Assembly: GCF_030646115.1 (NCBI RefSeq)
Contig: NZ_JAUSMX010000002.1
Span: 1-64,000 of the forward strand
Length of the DNA: 64,000 bases
Direction: 5' to 3'
DNA from: Fluviicoccus sp.
Lineage (GTDB): Bacteria > Pseudomonadota > Gammaproteobacteria > Pseudomonadales > Moraxellaceae
The notes below the pieces were generated by a model. It was not told the origin of the DNA. It ran no database searches and worked only from the letters and a program-made list of their open reading frames with translations. Numbering within the stretch: the first letter of the stretch is position 1; the number at the start of each line of letters is the position of its first letter. Below are positions 26,767 to 35,384 of this stretch, piece by piece. The translations under genes and the position numbers were made by a program.

Positions 26767-29466
26767 ATGGTGGATGAGGGACAACGCCCCGATCCGGACC
26801 GACTGCTGGCGGAAGTGACTGCAGAACGGGAGAAAGCCGCCCGCGGCCGCCTGAAGATTTTCTTCGGCGCCTGCCCCGGCGTCGGCAAGACCTACGCCAT
26901 GCTCACCGAAGCCACACGATTGCGCGAGCAGGGACTGGACGTCGCCGTCGCCATTGTCGAAACCCACGGCCGCGTCGACACCGCCGCCCTGACGCAAGGA
27001 CTGGAGATACTGCACCGCCGGTCCGTGGCGCATCAGGGCCGGCCGCTGGAGGAAATGGACTTGGAGGCGGTATTGCGCCGCCGGCCGGCGCTGGTGCTGG
27101 TGGACGAGCTGGCGCACAGCAACGCGCCCGGCTCGCCGCACCCCAAACGCTGGCAGGATGTCGAAGAGTTGCTGGCGGCGGGTATTAATGTCTACACCAC
27201 CCTCAACGTGCAGCATCTGGAAAGCCTGAACGACATTGTCGGCCGTATCACCGGCATCCAGGTGCGTGAAACCCTGCCCGATCATGTTTTCGACGAAGCC
27301 GACGAGATCATGCTGGTCGATCTGCCGCCCGACGACCTGCTGCAACGGCTCAAGGCCGGTCAGGTTTACATGGGCGAACAGGTCGAGCGCGCCGCCGGCA
27401 ACTTCTTCCGCAAGGGCAACCTGATGGCCCTGCGTGAACTGGCGCTGCGCCGCACGGCCGAACGGGTGGACCACGCCATGCGCGCCTACCGGCAGAAGCA
27501 GCCGGGGGCCGAAGTCTGGCCCGCTGACGAGTCGTTGCTGGTGTGCATCGGCCCGCAACCGGGCATGGACACGCTGGTGCGGTCCTGCGCCCGGCTGGCC
27601 ACCCAGCTCAACGCCCGCTGGCATGCCCTGTCGCTGGAAACGCCGGAACTGCAATCCCTCAGTGAGCAGGACCGCAAGACCATTCACGATGCCCTGCATC
27701 TGGCGGAAACCCTGGGCGCGGAAACCGCTATCCAGACTGCTCAGAGCGCGGCGGAAGGCACCATCCGCTACGCCCGCCAGCACAATCTGTCGCGGGTGGT
27801 GCTGGGACGACGGCGCGGCGGACCCGGACGCTGGTGGCGGAGCAGCCTGGCCGACCGCATTGCCACGGAAGCGCCCGATCTGGATATCGTCTGGATTTCC
27901 CGGGGCAAGGAAACCCTATCTTCGGCCCCCAAAGCCAAAGATGCCGTCCGGATGGTCTGGCGTCATTACCTGCTGGCCATGCTCATCCCGGCCGTCACCA
28001 CGGTGCTGGCCATGCCGGTGTTCCGGCTGTTCGACATCGCCAACATTGTTATGTTGTTTCTGGTCGGGGTGGTGGCTGCCGCCATGCGTTGGGGCCGTGG
28101 ACCGGCGGCGCTGGTTGCTGTGCTCAATGTCGCCGCCTTCGATTTTTTCTTCGTGCAGCCGCGCTTTTCCTTCGCGGTCACGGACGTGCAGTACCTGTTC
28201 ATGTTCGCGGTGATGCTGCTGGTGGGGCTGGTGATTGGCCAGTTGACCGCCCGGTTGCGGTTTCAGGCGGAATCGGCGGGACTGCGCGAACAACGCGCCA
28301 CCGCCCTGTATGAAATGGCCCGCGAAATGTCGTCCACCCTTACGGATGACAGTGTGGCTGAAATAGCCACCCGCCATCTGTCGCGGGTGTTACAGGCACG
28401 TGCGGCGCTTTACCTGCTCGACCTGAGCGATCAACTGGTGCTGATTCATCAGGACGCAAACCCCATCGCCACCGACGACGCCATTGCCCGCTGGGTGCTG
28501 GACCACACCGAACCGGCGGGCTGGGGCACCGACACCCTGCCCGCCACCCCGCAGCTGTACATGCCGTTGCGCGCGCCCATGCGCACGCGCGGGGTGCTGG
28601 TGATTGACAGCGAGCAACCGGAAAACCTGCGCAACCCCGAGCAGTACCGGCTGCTGGAAACCTTTGCCGCGCTGACGGCCATGGCTTTTGAACGGGTGCA
28701 TTTCGTCACCGTGGCCCAGCAGACACTGGTCAATATTGAGTCCGAACGCCTGCGTAACACTTTGCTGGCGGCGCTGTCTCATGATCTGCGCACACCGCTG
28801 ACCACCCTGGTCGGTATTTCCGAGAGCATGGCGCTGGACCCGGCGCTGACTTCCCCGGCGTTGCAGGCCCAGGCCAAGACCCTGGCGATGCAAGCGCGCG
28901 GCATGGCGCGGCTGGTGCACAATCTGCTGGACATGGCGCGCCTGCAATCCGGAGAGCTGCAACTGAAACCGGACTGGCATTCCTTCGAGGAGCTGGCGGG
29001 CAGTTCGCTGGCGCTGATAAGAAGGCAACTGGGTGAACGGGAAGTCCGTTTGAATCTGGATCCGGATCTGCCGCTGGTGTGGTGTGACGGCATCCTGATG
29101 GAACGGGTGCTGGTCAACCTGCTGGAGAATGCCGCCAAGTACACCCCGGTGGATGCCTCTCTTGGGCTGGATGCCTGGGTTGAAGGCGAGTCGGTCTGCT
29201 GGCGGGTGTGGGATAATGGGCCGGGCTTTCGCGTGGAGAATCCGGAAAGCCTGTTTGGCAAGTTTGTGCGCGGCCAGCCGGAATCCGCCGTGGCCGGGGT
29301 TGGTTTGGGGCTGGCCATCTGCCGCGCCATCCTGCAGGCGCATGGCGGCTCCATACGGGCGTTTGCGCATCTGCCGTCCGGCGCGGCTTTTGAGTGTCGG
29401 GTGCCGCGTAAGGAACCCCCTGTTTTTGAGTTGGAATGCCCGGCCGAACCGGGACAGGACAAATAA
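26767..29466 (+). CDS. kdpD: Osmosensitive K+ channel histidine kinase KdpD
   Basis: About 899 residues. The N-terminal KdpD domain has Walker A-like GACPGVGKTYAML and DELAHSNAPG, then a universal stress protein-like domain (about 250-370), four transmembrane helices (roughly 395-500), a GAF-like region, HisKA (ALSHDLRTPLTTLVG) and HATPase (NLLENAAKYTP). It senses K+ limitation or turgor and phosphorylates KdpE. The ATG at 26767 is preferred over the TTG six bases upstream. Confidence 0.95.
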   Translation: MVDEGQRPDPDRLLAEVTAEREKAARGRLKIFFGACPGVGKTYAMLTEATRLREQGLDVAVAIVETHGRVDTAALTQGLEILHRRSVAHQGRPLEEMDLEAVLRRRPALVLVDELAHSNAPGSPHPKRWQDVEELLAAGINVYTTLNVQHLESLNDIVGRITGIQVRETLPDHVFDEADEIMLVDLPPDDLLQRLKAGQVYMGEQVERAAGNFFRKGNLMALRELALRRTAERVDHAMRAYRQKQPGAEVWPADESLLVCIGPQPGMDTLVRSCARLATQLNARWHALSLETPELQSLSEQDRKTIHDALHLAETLGAETAIQTAQSAAEGTIRYARQHNLSRVVLGRRRGGPGRWWRSSLADRIATEAPDLDIVWISRGKETLSSAPKAKDAVRMVWRHYLLAMLIPAVTTVLAMPVFRLFDIANIVMLFLVGVVAAAMRWGRGPAALVAVLNVAAFDFFFVQPRFSFAVTDVQYLFMFAVMLLVGLVIGQLTARLRFQAESAGLREQRATALYEMAREMSSTLTDDSVAEIATRHLSRVLQARAALYLLDLSDQLVLIHQDANPIATDDAIARWVLDHTEPAGWGTDTLPATPQLYMPLRAPMRTRGVLVIDSEQPENLRNPEQYRLLETFAALTAMAFERVHFVTVAQQTLVNIESERLRNTLLAALSHDLRTPLTTLVGISESMALDPALTSPALQAQAKTLAMQARGMARLVHNLLDMARLQSGELQLKPDWHSFEELAGSSLALIRRQLGEREVRLNLDPDLPLVWCDGILMERVLVNLLENAAKYTPVDASLGLDAWVEGESVCWRVWDNGPGFRVENPESLFGKFVRGQPESAVAGVGLGLAICRAILQAHGGSIRAFAHLPSGAAFECRVPRKEPPVFELECPAEPGQDK

Positions 29467-30155
29467 TGGAAACGCCATTCACCGTGTTGCTGGTTGAGGA
29501 CGAGGGAGAAATCCGCCGTTTTGTGCGTTCGGTGCTGGAACAGCAGGGATTCCGGGTGTTTGACGCCGAAAATCAGCAACGCGGCCTGATTGAAGCTGGT
29601 TCGCGCAAGCCGGATCTGATCATTCTTGATCTGGGGTTGCCGGATGGCGACGGCATGGACGTCATTTCCGGCGTGCGGGCGTGGTCTCAACTGCCAATCC
29701 TGGTGCTGTCGGCGCGGGTGGATGAAACCGACAAGGTCGCGGCGCTGGATGCCGGGGCGGATGACTTCCTGACCAAACCGTTTGGTGTTTCGGAGTTGCT
29801 GGCGCGGGTGCGCGCCCTGCTGCGCCGCCGCGCGTCCAGCGTGGATGCAGAGTCTCCGGTGCTGCAGTTCGGGACAGTGCGTCTGGACCTTGCCAACCGG
29901 GTGGTGGAACGTGACGGTGAGCCGGTGCACCTCACCCAAGTGGAATTCCGGTTGTTGCAAATGCTGGCCACCCACCCCGGCAAGGTGCTGACTTACCGGC
30001 AGTTGTTGCGGGAGGTATGGGGACCGCAGCATGTTGAAAGCAACCACTATGCGCGTATCTACATGGGGCATCTGCGGCAGAAACTGGAGGAGAACCCGGC
30101 CCAACCCCGGTTCTTTCTGACGGAAACCGGGATTGGGTATCGGTTTATGCCGTGA
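29466..30155 (+). CDS. kdpE: Response regulator KdpE
   Basis: A 229-residue OmpR-type regulator. The receiver (VLLVEDEGE, phospho-Asp in LIILDLGLPDGDG, Lys in FLTKPFG) is followed by a winged-helix DNA-binding domain (YRQLLREVWGPQ). The ATG overlaps the kdpD stop as TAATG. The tandem repeat at 21379 is its likely target. Confidence 0.95.
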   Translation: METPFTVLLVEDEGEIRRFVRSVLEQQGFRVFDAENQQRGLIEAGSRKPDLIILDLGLPDGDGMDVISGVRAWSQLPILVLSARVDETDKVAALDAGADDFLTKPFGVSELLARVRALLRRRASSVDAESPVLQFGTVRLDLANRVVERDGEPVHLTQVEFRLLQMLATHPGKVLTYRQLLREVWGPQHVESNHYARIYMGHLRQKLEENPAQPRFFLTETGIGYRFMP

Positions 30156-30218
30156 AAGCGTTCCTCAGGTTTGTTTCCCCCCTTGAAACACGATGATGGC
30201 CTCACGCCCGCTACTTGA

Positions 30219-30248
30219 AAAGAGAGGTAGTGAGATTATGCTCTCTTT
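30219..30248. terminator. Weak hairpin between convergent kdpE and the phage remnant
   Basis: AAAGAGAG...CTCTCTTT stem with a 14-nt loop and AT-rich flanks, placed between converging genes. The stem is low in GC, so terminator function is uncertain. Confidence 0.3.
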
Positions 30249-30250
30249 GG

Positions 30251-30448
30251 CTAATGGGCGTCCCTATTTTCTTGATGCTGGCACCAGGCAAAGGCCCGGA
30301 TTGCAATGCGGACGAATAACTGGCGGCTGAGGCGGTGTTGCTTGTCCACGCGGTACATTTCGCCAGCCAGGGCGGACAGCAGGATAAGCAGGCACACGAA
30401 CCAGACCGGGGCGTCTTGTACCTGGTCTTGCAGGGTGGCTTCGGGCAT
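30251..30448 (-). CDS. Truncated phage holin-like protein
   Basis: A 65-residue protein starting MPEATLQDQV with a hydrophobic helix (PVWFVCLLILLSALAGEMYRV). The pattern of acidic N-terminus, helix, then a basic stretch resembles prophage holins, which normally continue with one or two more helices; here the chain stops after AFAWCQHQENRDAH, so it is probably cut short. It lies 8 bp after the amidase, forming a lysis-cassette remnant. Confidence 0.5.
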   Translation of the reverse strand: MPEATLQDQVQDAPVWFVCLLILLSALAGEMYRVDKQHRLSRQLFVRIAIRAFAWCQHQENRDAH

Positions 30449-30456
30449 GGTGGTTC

Positions 30457-30921
30457 TCAGGGGGTTTGCAGCCAGGCGCGAACATCGAAGCAGGGGCAGT
30501 CTTTGGCGACGTTGGGAAAGTCGCGGTGGCCCTGGACGATGGCTTGCGGGTAGCGGGTTTTCAGTTCGGCCAGCAGTTGCCGCAGGGCGTCGAGCTGGGC
30601 CGGGGTGAAGTTGTTCTGTGCCTTGCCCTGGCAGTCGATGCCGCCCACCAGGCAGATGCCCAGGGCTTTGCTGTTGTAACCTTCCACATGAGCGCCTGCG
30701 TTGCGTTCCGGCCTGCCCTTTTCCACGGCTCCGCTGCGGCGGATGACGTAGTGATAGCCGATGCAGGCGAACTTGCGGGCGCGGTGCATGGTGTCTATGT
30801 CGGCGGCGCCGATGTTGGCGGTGGGCCGGGTGGCGCTGCAATGCACGGCGATGTACTGGACGCGCTCCATGAGGGCCAGGCGCATTAGCGGCAGGCTTAC
30901 GGGGCACGGCAGGATTGTCAT
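30457..30921 (-). CDS. Phage N-acetylmuramoyl-L-alanine amidase (T7 lysozyme-like)
   Basis: A 154-residue amidase_2 enzyme that cuts the lactyl-amide bond of peptidoglycan. Zinc-site residues are visible in IAVHCSATRP and VQGHRDFPNVAKDCPCFD; the core GYHYVIRRSG and GICLVGGIDCQG are typical of phage endolysins. The ATG at 30921 has GAGGAA upstream; the ORF-track extension runs into the IS. With the holin-like gene it forms a degraded prophage lysis module. Confidence 0.85.
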   Translation of the reverse strand: MTILPCPVSLPLMRLALMERVQYIAVHCSATRPTANIGAADIDTMHRARKFACIGYHYVIRRSGAVEKGRPERNAGAHVEGYNSKALGICLVGGIDCQGKAQNNFTPAQLDALRQLLAELKTRYPQAIVQGHRDFPNVAKDCPCFDVRAWLQTP

Positions 30922-30940
30922 GGGGGCGTTCCTCGGGCAT

Positions 30941-30957
30941 AAAAAAACCCGCCAAGA
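30941..30957 (-). terminator. Left half of a terminator split by the IS (right half 32644-32655)
   Basis: Removing the IS and one AAGA copy restores AACCCGCC-aaga-GGCGGGTT followed on the minus strand by a run of seven T: a textbook rho-independent terminator with an 8-bp stem. The IS sits exactly at the loop, which became the target duplication. It would have ended a minus-strand gene that lay to the right and is now lost. Confidence 0.8.
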
Positions 30958-30976
30958 CAGACTGTGTAAAAACACT
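30958..30976 (+). repeat. IS left terminal inverted repeat
   Basis: CAGACTGTGTAAAAACACT, matching the reverse complement of 32625-32643 at all 19 positions. Confidence 0.93.
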
Positions 30977-30998
30977 CGCAGTTTGAATAATGAGCGGC

Positions 30999-31030
30999 GA
31001 CAATGCCCGTACACCAGTACGGGCATTGTC
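30999..31030 (+). promoter_or_regulatory. IS leader hairpin in front of the transposase
   Basis: Perfect 14-bp stem (GACAATGCCCGTAC) with loop ACCA, ending four bases before the transposase ATG. Such structures can block ribosome access in read-through transcripts from outside; that role is inference here. Confidence 0.6.
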
Positions 31031-31034
31031 ATTT

Positions 31035-32461
31035 ATGAGCTATGTCAAAGGCGAAGCGCCGGGCCAAACCAGCCTGTTCCCGGTATCCCTCGATGAGCTG
31101 ATTCCGGAAGATCATCTGGTCCGTGTCATCAGCGCCTATGTCGGCCACCTTGATCTGCCCGCCCTGGGCTTCACAAGGACCTCGCCCAAGCGTACCGGCC
31201 GTCCGCCTTACGATCCCGCCGATTTGCTCAAGCTTTATCTGTACGGCTACCTGCACCGCATCCGCTCCTCGCGCCGCCTGGAAGCGGAGTGCCAGCGCAA
31301 CGTCGAGGTCATGTGGCTGCTGGGGCGCTTGGCTCCGGATCACAAGACCATCGCTGACTTTCGGCGCGACAATCACGCGGGCTTCACCGCCCTGTGCCGG
31401 GCTTTTGTCCGCTTCTGCCGTCAGGCCGGTCTGGTAGCGGGGGAACTGGTCGCCATTGACGGCAGCAAGTTCCAGGCCGTCGCATCGCGGCGGCAACTGG
31501 TCACCCCGGCCCGACTGGAGCGGCAAGAGAAAGCGCTGGAGAAGCGCATCGCCGACTACCTGCAACAGATGGAGGAAGCAGACCGGCAAGAGGCGCGTAC
31601 CGAGATTGACCGGCGGGCGATGAAGGAGGCCTTGCAGTTGCTGAATGACCGGCGCGCCGATGTCCAGGCCACCCGCGCCCTGATGGCGGAGTTGGGGTTG
31701 AACCAGTTGGTCGCCACCGAACCGGACGCCCGCGACATGCGGACCGCGCAGGGGCAACGCGTGGCCTATAACACGCAAACGGCGGTAGACGGACAGCACG
31801 GGCTGATCATCCATCATGAGGTGACGCAGGCGGGGAGCGATAACACGCAGCTGGAGCCGATGGCCAAGGCGGCGATGGCGGTGCTGGAGCAGGAGGCGTT
31901 GCGGATGCCGGGTATTCCAACCTGAACCAGTTCCAGAACTGCGAGGATGCCGGAATTACCCCGTATGTACCGCCCAACCGGTCGGTCAACACCCAGGAGG
32001 ACGGCCGGTTGTTTGACCGTTCACGCTTTGACTACGATGCGGAGCAGGACGAGTATCGTTGCCCGGCCGGCCACCGGCTGGTGTTGAAGCAGCAGAATGC
32101 GCGTGACCGGAACCGTATTTATGCGGCCAACGCGGCAGATTGTTCGGGATGCCCGCTAAAGTCGCAATGCACGAAGGCGGAACGGCGTCATGTCAGTCGC
32201 CATGAACACGAGGCGGCAGGCGAGCGCATGGCGGCGAGGATGGCGGGATCACCGGACAAGATGGTGGCGCGGCGATCCCTGGTGGAACACCCGTATGCGG
32301 TATTGAAGTATTGGATCATGGGGCACGGCCGCCTGCTGATGCGGGGGCTGCGGGGAGCGGGAACCGAGATGGCTTTGGCGGTTAACGTATTTAACCTGAA
32401 ACGGGCGATCAATATCCTGGGCGTGGCCGGTATGCGGGAAAAGTTGCTGTCAGCGGCCTGA
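31035..32461 (+). pseudogene. IS1182-family transposase, frameshifted
   Basis: The N-terminal part (31035-31925) carries the family start (MSYVKGEAPGQTSLFP), the DUF772 domain and the first catalytic Asp in GELVAIDGSKFQA. Past about 31905 the reading continues in another frame as ADAGYSNLNQFQNCEDAG through the Cys-rich CPAGHR...CSGCPLKSQC zinc-like segment and the last conserved Glu region (RRSLVEHPYAVLKYW) to 32461. The expected sequence between EQEAL and ADAGY is missing, consistent with a small out-of-frame deletion between GCGG repeats. The element is probably no longer autonomous. Confidence 0.85.
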
Positions 32462-32624
32462 AGTCGTGCGGTAGATCCGGATCCGGCCGGAAACCCTGCC
32501 AATGACGGAGCTTCCAGCCTGATACGGATGCGTGGGCAGGCAGGAAGGCTGATGAAGGTCGTTCGTCCGAAAACAGGAACGCCCCAATAATGATGGGGCG
32601 TTCTGTTCAGCCGCTAAACGAGAC

Positions 32625-32643
32625 AGTGTTTTTACACAGTCTG
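32625..32643 (-). repeat. IS right terminal inverted repeat
   Basis: Perfect 19-bp partner of the left repeat, followed directly by the second AAGA. Confidence 0.93.
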
Positions 32644-32829
32644 AAGAGGCGGGTTGATGGGGTTACAAGTGCGTTGGACGGACTTGTCCGAGGGTTATGC
32701 TACGACAGGACGGGGTTCTACGGCGGATGTTGAATATATTAAGGATGGAAGTTAGACTCAGAAGAATCTATGAACATCAAATTGCAAGGAGCACCCATGG
32801 CCTAGATATCAATTCGCTTCGACGGAGAC

Positions 32830-33657
32830 TTGGTCACCAACAACCAAATCTCCATGCGTACACTTGGTAAGACGCTTCAGAACTTGCAGACTGTTTTTGA
32901 TCGCGCTGCAATCGAATACCATGAGAAGAAGCTCGAAAAAAACAAAAAAATGAACCCGAAATATTATTCTGATGTTGAGTTCATTGTACAACAACCAAGA
33001 CCCGGCAGCTTTATACTTGACCTTACATCAATTAGTACTACAACCAAGAAGATAATTGATCGGGTTGCTAATGTTTTAAAAGCATCTTTCGATGATGCGA
33101 TGGGAGATGGAATCAAAGAAGCAAATGCAATCACCAATCAAATTCATGAAATTAAGGCAAAATTAGCAATCGGAAATGATCTTATTGATAAACCAACTGA
33201 AGATAACGACTATAAAGATTATGCAGAGTATGCTATTGCCAGCAATTTCAATCATATATTATCGATCATTAGGGCTGATTCCTCCGGAAAGACAACTTTT
33301 GAAATTACGTTAGAAGGAACCCAAAAAACAACATTGACCTTTGACCGTGAAAAAGCAGAAAAGTTTGGATTGGCCATAACTGAAAGACGCCTTGGCCAGC
33401 CAAAGCTTTATATTGCAAAAGTAGAAGAAATGAATAATGTAATGTTGAAGGCAAAGGTTTTTAATGTACAAACCCAAAAGAAATCATCACTCAAATTTGT
33501 AGGAGGGGCTGATTTAATATCTGTCATTCCGTACTTTGAAAAAAAGAAGCTGATGAGGTTTGTCGCCTGCCCATTAATACAGTATGATGCAATCGACAAC
33601 AACGCTGGCGATCTTGTTTTTGTGAAGGTGATTGAAGATGGACTCACTGATCGATAA
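32830..33657 (+). CDS. Uncharacterised island protein with upstream amber codon
   Basis: 275 residues from the TTG shown in the ORF track. The natural start is almost certainly ATG 32797, with AAGGAGC in front, reading Met-Ala-stop(TAG)-Ile-Ser-Ile-Arg-Phe-Asp-Gly-Asp before joining this frame. A single C-to-T change in a CAG codon would explain the stop. Translation may restart at TTG 32830 or ATG 32851 (MRTLGKTLQNLQTVFD). The first 110 residues look alpha/beta; the C-terminal third is beta-rich (LYIAKVEEMNNVMLKAKVF). No catalytic motif seen. Very AT-rich. It overlaps the next gene by 20 bp, so the two are coupled. Family not recognised with certainty. Confidence 0.7.
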   Translation: MVTNNQISMRTLGKTLQNLQTVFDRAAIEYHEKKLEKNKKMNPKYYSDVEFIVQQPRPGSFILDLTSISTTTKKIIDRVANVLKASFDDAMGDGIKEANAITNQIHEIKAKLAIGNDLIDKPTEDNDYKDYAEYAIASNFNHILSIIRADSSGKTTFEITLEGTQKTTLTFDREKAEKFGLAITERRLGQPKLYIAKVEEMNNVMLKAKVFNVQTQKKSSLKFVGGADLISVIPYFEKKKLMRFVACPLIQYDAIDNNAGDLVFVKVIEDGLTDR

Positions 33658-34327
33658 GTATCTCAATGATATAACCAGTAAGTACCCCCCTCACCGCCTG
33701 GTTGTATTCTTTATTTATCTCTTTTCAATATATTTCTACAATTATAGTCAATCAAGCCTCCGGTTGGCACACGAAATTTCCATCTTTAAGGCAGCTGACC
33801 TCGGCTCGTTGATCTATGGCGAAGAATCATTCTTCACAATCTTTCATTATATTTTTGCCTTTTTTCTATGTATGGTAACCACGTTTTTCTACAGCAGCTT
33901 AAAACTTAGAACCTTTAAAATACTCACTTCATATTTTGAAAAAAGACAATCCTATATTGATGTATTAGTCAATATAATCAAGCCTGAACTTACTGCCAAC
34001 TCGCCAGCTGTTAATTCCACCATACTCAATCAGACAGCGGCAAGTTTATTAAGGGCCAAACTTGACGTTCAGAGGACTTACGCTTACGGTGAAATTTGCG
34101 CAGCATCGTTGTGTGTATTTATTTGGGGTGCCAATAAGTTCATTCTTAATGACTGGTTTTATACTTTGACTCTCTTGGCTCTAGTTTTGTACTTTCAATT
34201 TAAAAGTTACAGAATTTATATTTCCAAGCTTACCCCACACCACGTTACTTTGAGCCTTCTACTCAATAGAAAAATTACTTTCGAATATGAAATTGCAGAA
34301 ATAGCTCAGGATTCTTCCTCAATTTAA
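33638..34327 (+). CDS. Four-helix membrane protein coupled to the preceding gene
   Basis: About 229 residues from ATG 33638, which lies inside the 3' end of the upstream gene. Four hydrophobic segments are visible (LVVFFIYLFSIYF; IFHYIFAFFLCMVTTFF; ICAASLCVFIWGANKF; FYTLTLLALVLYF), with a cytoplasmic-looking loop of about 70 residues between helices 2 and 3. No family recognised. Gene overlap and shared AT-rich composition suggest that it works with the 32830 protein, perhaps as sensor and membrane partner. The gene ends against the convergent 34324 gene. Confidence 0.7.
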   Translation: MDSLIDKYLNDITSKYPPHRLVVFFIYLFSIYFYNYSQSSLRLAHEISIFKAADLGSLIYGEESFFTIFHYIFAFFLCMVTTFFYSSLKLRTFKILTSYFEKRQSYIDVLVNIIKPELTANSPAVNSTILNQTAASLLRAKLDVQRTYAYGEICAASLCVFIWGANKFILNDWFYTLTLLALVLYFQFKSYRIYISKLTPHHVTLSLLLNRKITFEYEIAEIAQDSSSI

Positions 34328-35040
34328 ATTTTCTTAGCGACATCAATTACCGCATCATTCTTCATCTTTCTTAAAAGTGCTATAAATTGCGACTTCAATT
34401 CGGAGTCCATATTTTCTTTATGAAATATCATCAAACGAAGGCAACAAATGCAATCAATCAAGTTGCATCGCAAGGACAACCAAAATATATCCCTGCTAAG
34501 CTCCTTAATAGACTCATCAATTGCATGGCTATTACTATAATCCAGCGCAATATTTGCTGTATCAATGTGCTCATGCCCATCAATCATTTCCAAAACCTTC
34601 GCTCCATATTTCTCCATTGCCACAAATGCGTCTTTCGTGAATGAATTTGAGCTGAGTCGAAATGCCAATAATGGTGAAACAGGAGCTAGCTTCTTAATAA
34701 CACCAACATATTCGTCAAAATCTATGTCAGCTTTTTTCCCAATAGAAGCCGCAAAGCCAGCTTTAATTATGGGGGTAAGAAAATTCTTTATTTCGGCGCG
34801 ATTCACATCGATTGATCGGTCGTCGGGAAAAACTTCTTTGGCAGCCTCAAGATAAATATCGACGCATCGATTCACATCCGGAAGCTTTAATCGATTTAAA
34901 TTTGCCTGCAGTCGAAGCAATGAATATAAAGACTCATTCAATATTGCCAAGCCATCAAGCCTGCGCTTATAAAAAAATGAAACAAATGATGCAAGTAAAC
35001 CAAGTACTGCACCAGCAAGCAAATAAAACTCTTTTTCCAT
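34324..35040 (-). CDS. Membrane-anchored alpha-helical protein, unknown
   Basis: 238 residues: one N-terminal helix (FYLLAGAVLGLLASFVSFFY) followed by a long, mostly helical cytoplasmic domain. Cysteines cluster near the C-terminus (CNLIDCICCLRL). It converges on and overlaps the 33638 gene by 4 bp. No enzymatic motif is seen. AT-rich, unlike the core genes on either side. Confidence 0.65.
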   Translation of the reverse strand: MEKEFYLLAGAVLGLLASFVSFFYKRRLDGLAILNESLYSLLRLQANLNRLKLPDVNRCVDIYLEAAKEVFPDDRSIDVNRAEIKNFLTPIIKAGFAASIGKKADIDFDEYVGVIKKLAPVSPLLAFRLSSNSFTKDAFVAMEKYGAKVLEMIDGHEHIDTANIALDYSNSHAIDESIKELSRDIFWLSLRCNLIDCICCLRLMIFHKENMDSELKSQFIALLRKMKNDAVIDVAKKI

Positions 35041-35223
35041 TTGTTAACGCTCCATTTTAACTATTATATTCACAGACATTTCCATATTCAGGGCAAATCC
35101 GTGTAAGGCTTCACAATCTTTGAATTTTGCCCTGATACCCATGAAATAACAAGAGTAAATTTCAAGCAAAGAATGCCAGTTGCGTCACAACAACCTCTCA
35201 CCCCAATCCACAACCACCTCCTC

Positions 35224-35337
35224 CTACCTCCCCGCCGTAGTCGCCTGTCCCGGCATCCCCTCCGCCATCACCTCCTCCAACTCACTGAATAACCCCACAA
35301 TAAACCCCTTCGCAGCTTCTGGTTGGTGTTCATATCC
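35224..35337 (-). pseudogene. Eroded coding fragment, minus strand
   Basis: The 344-bp gap between 35041 and 35384 is AT-rich at one end and GC-rich here. On the minus strand a protein-like stretch reads EHQPEAAKGFIVGLFSELEE, ending ATTAGR and a stop; in-frame stop TAA lies just upstream at 35338-35340. It looks like the tail of a lost, higher-GC gene. Nothing else is recognised in the gap. Confidence 0.3.
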
Positions 35338-35384
35338 TTAACAATCCAACAAAGCCTTGATGTAAGCCACTGGACTCCTTTTTG

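Larger units (their letters stand above)
30958..32643 (+). mobile_element. IS1182-like insertion sequence
   Basis: A 1686-bp element bounded by 19-bp perfect inverted repeats (CAGACTGTGTAAAAACACT) and flanked by a direct repeat AAGA (30954-30957 and 32644-32647). It encodes one IS1182-family transposase interrupted by a frameshift. A strong leader hairpin lies upstream of the transposase and another near the right end (32577-32603). Confidence 0.9.

Noticed and set aside
26392-27783. 463-aa antisense ORF opposite kdpC/kdpD
   Set aside because: kdpC and kdpD are unambiguous on the plus strand; no ribosome site or family signature in the antisense frame.
28390-30104. Long antisense ORFs opposite kdpD/kdpE
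   Set aside because: Shadow frames of two well-conserved genes.
32657-32755. 32-codon plus-strand frame right after the IS
   Set aside because: Looks mildly protein-like but has no ribosome site and begins inside the disrupted terminator; too short to support.
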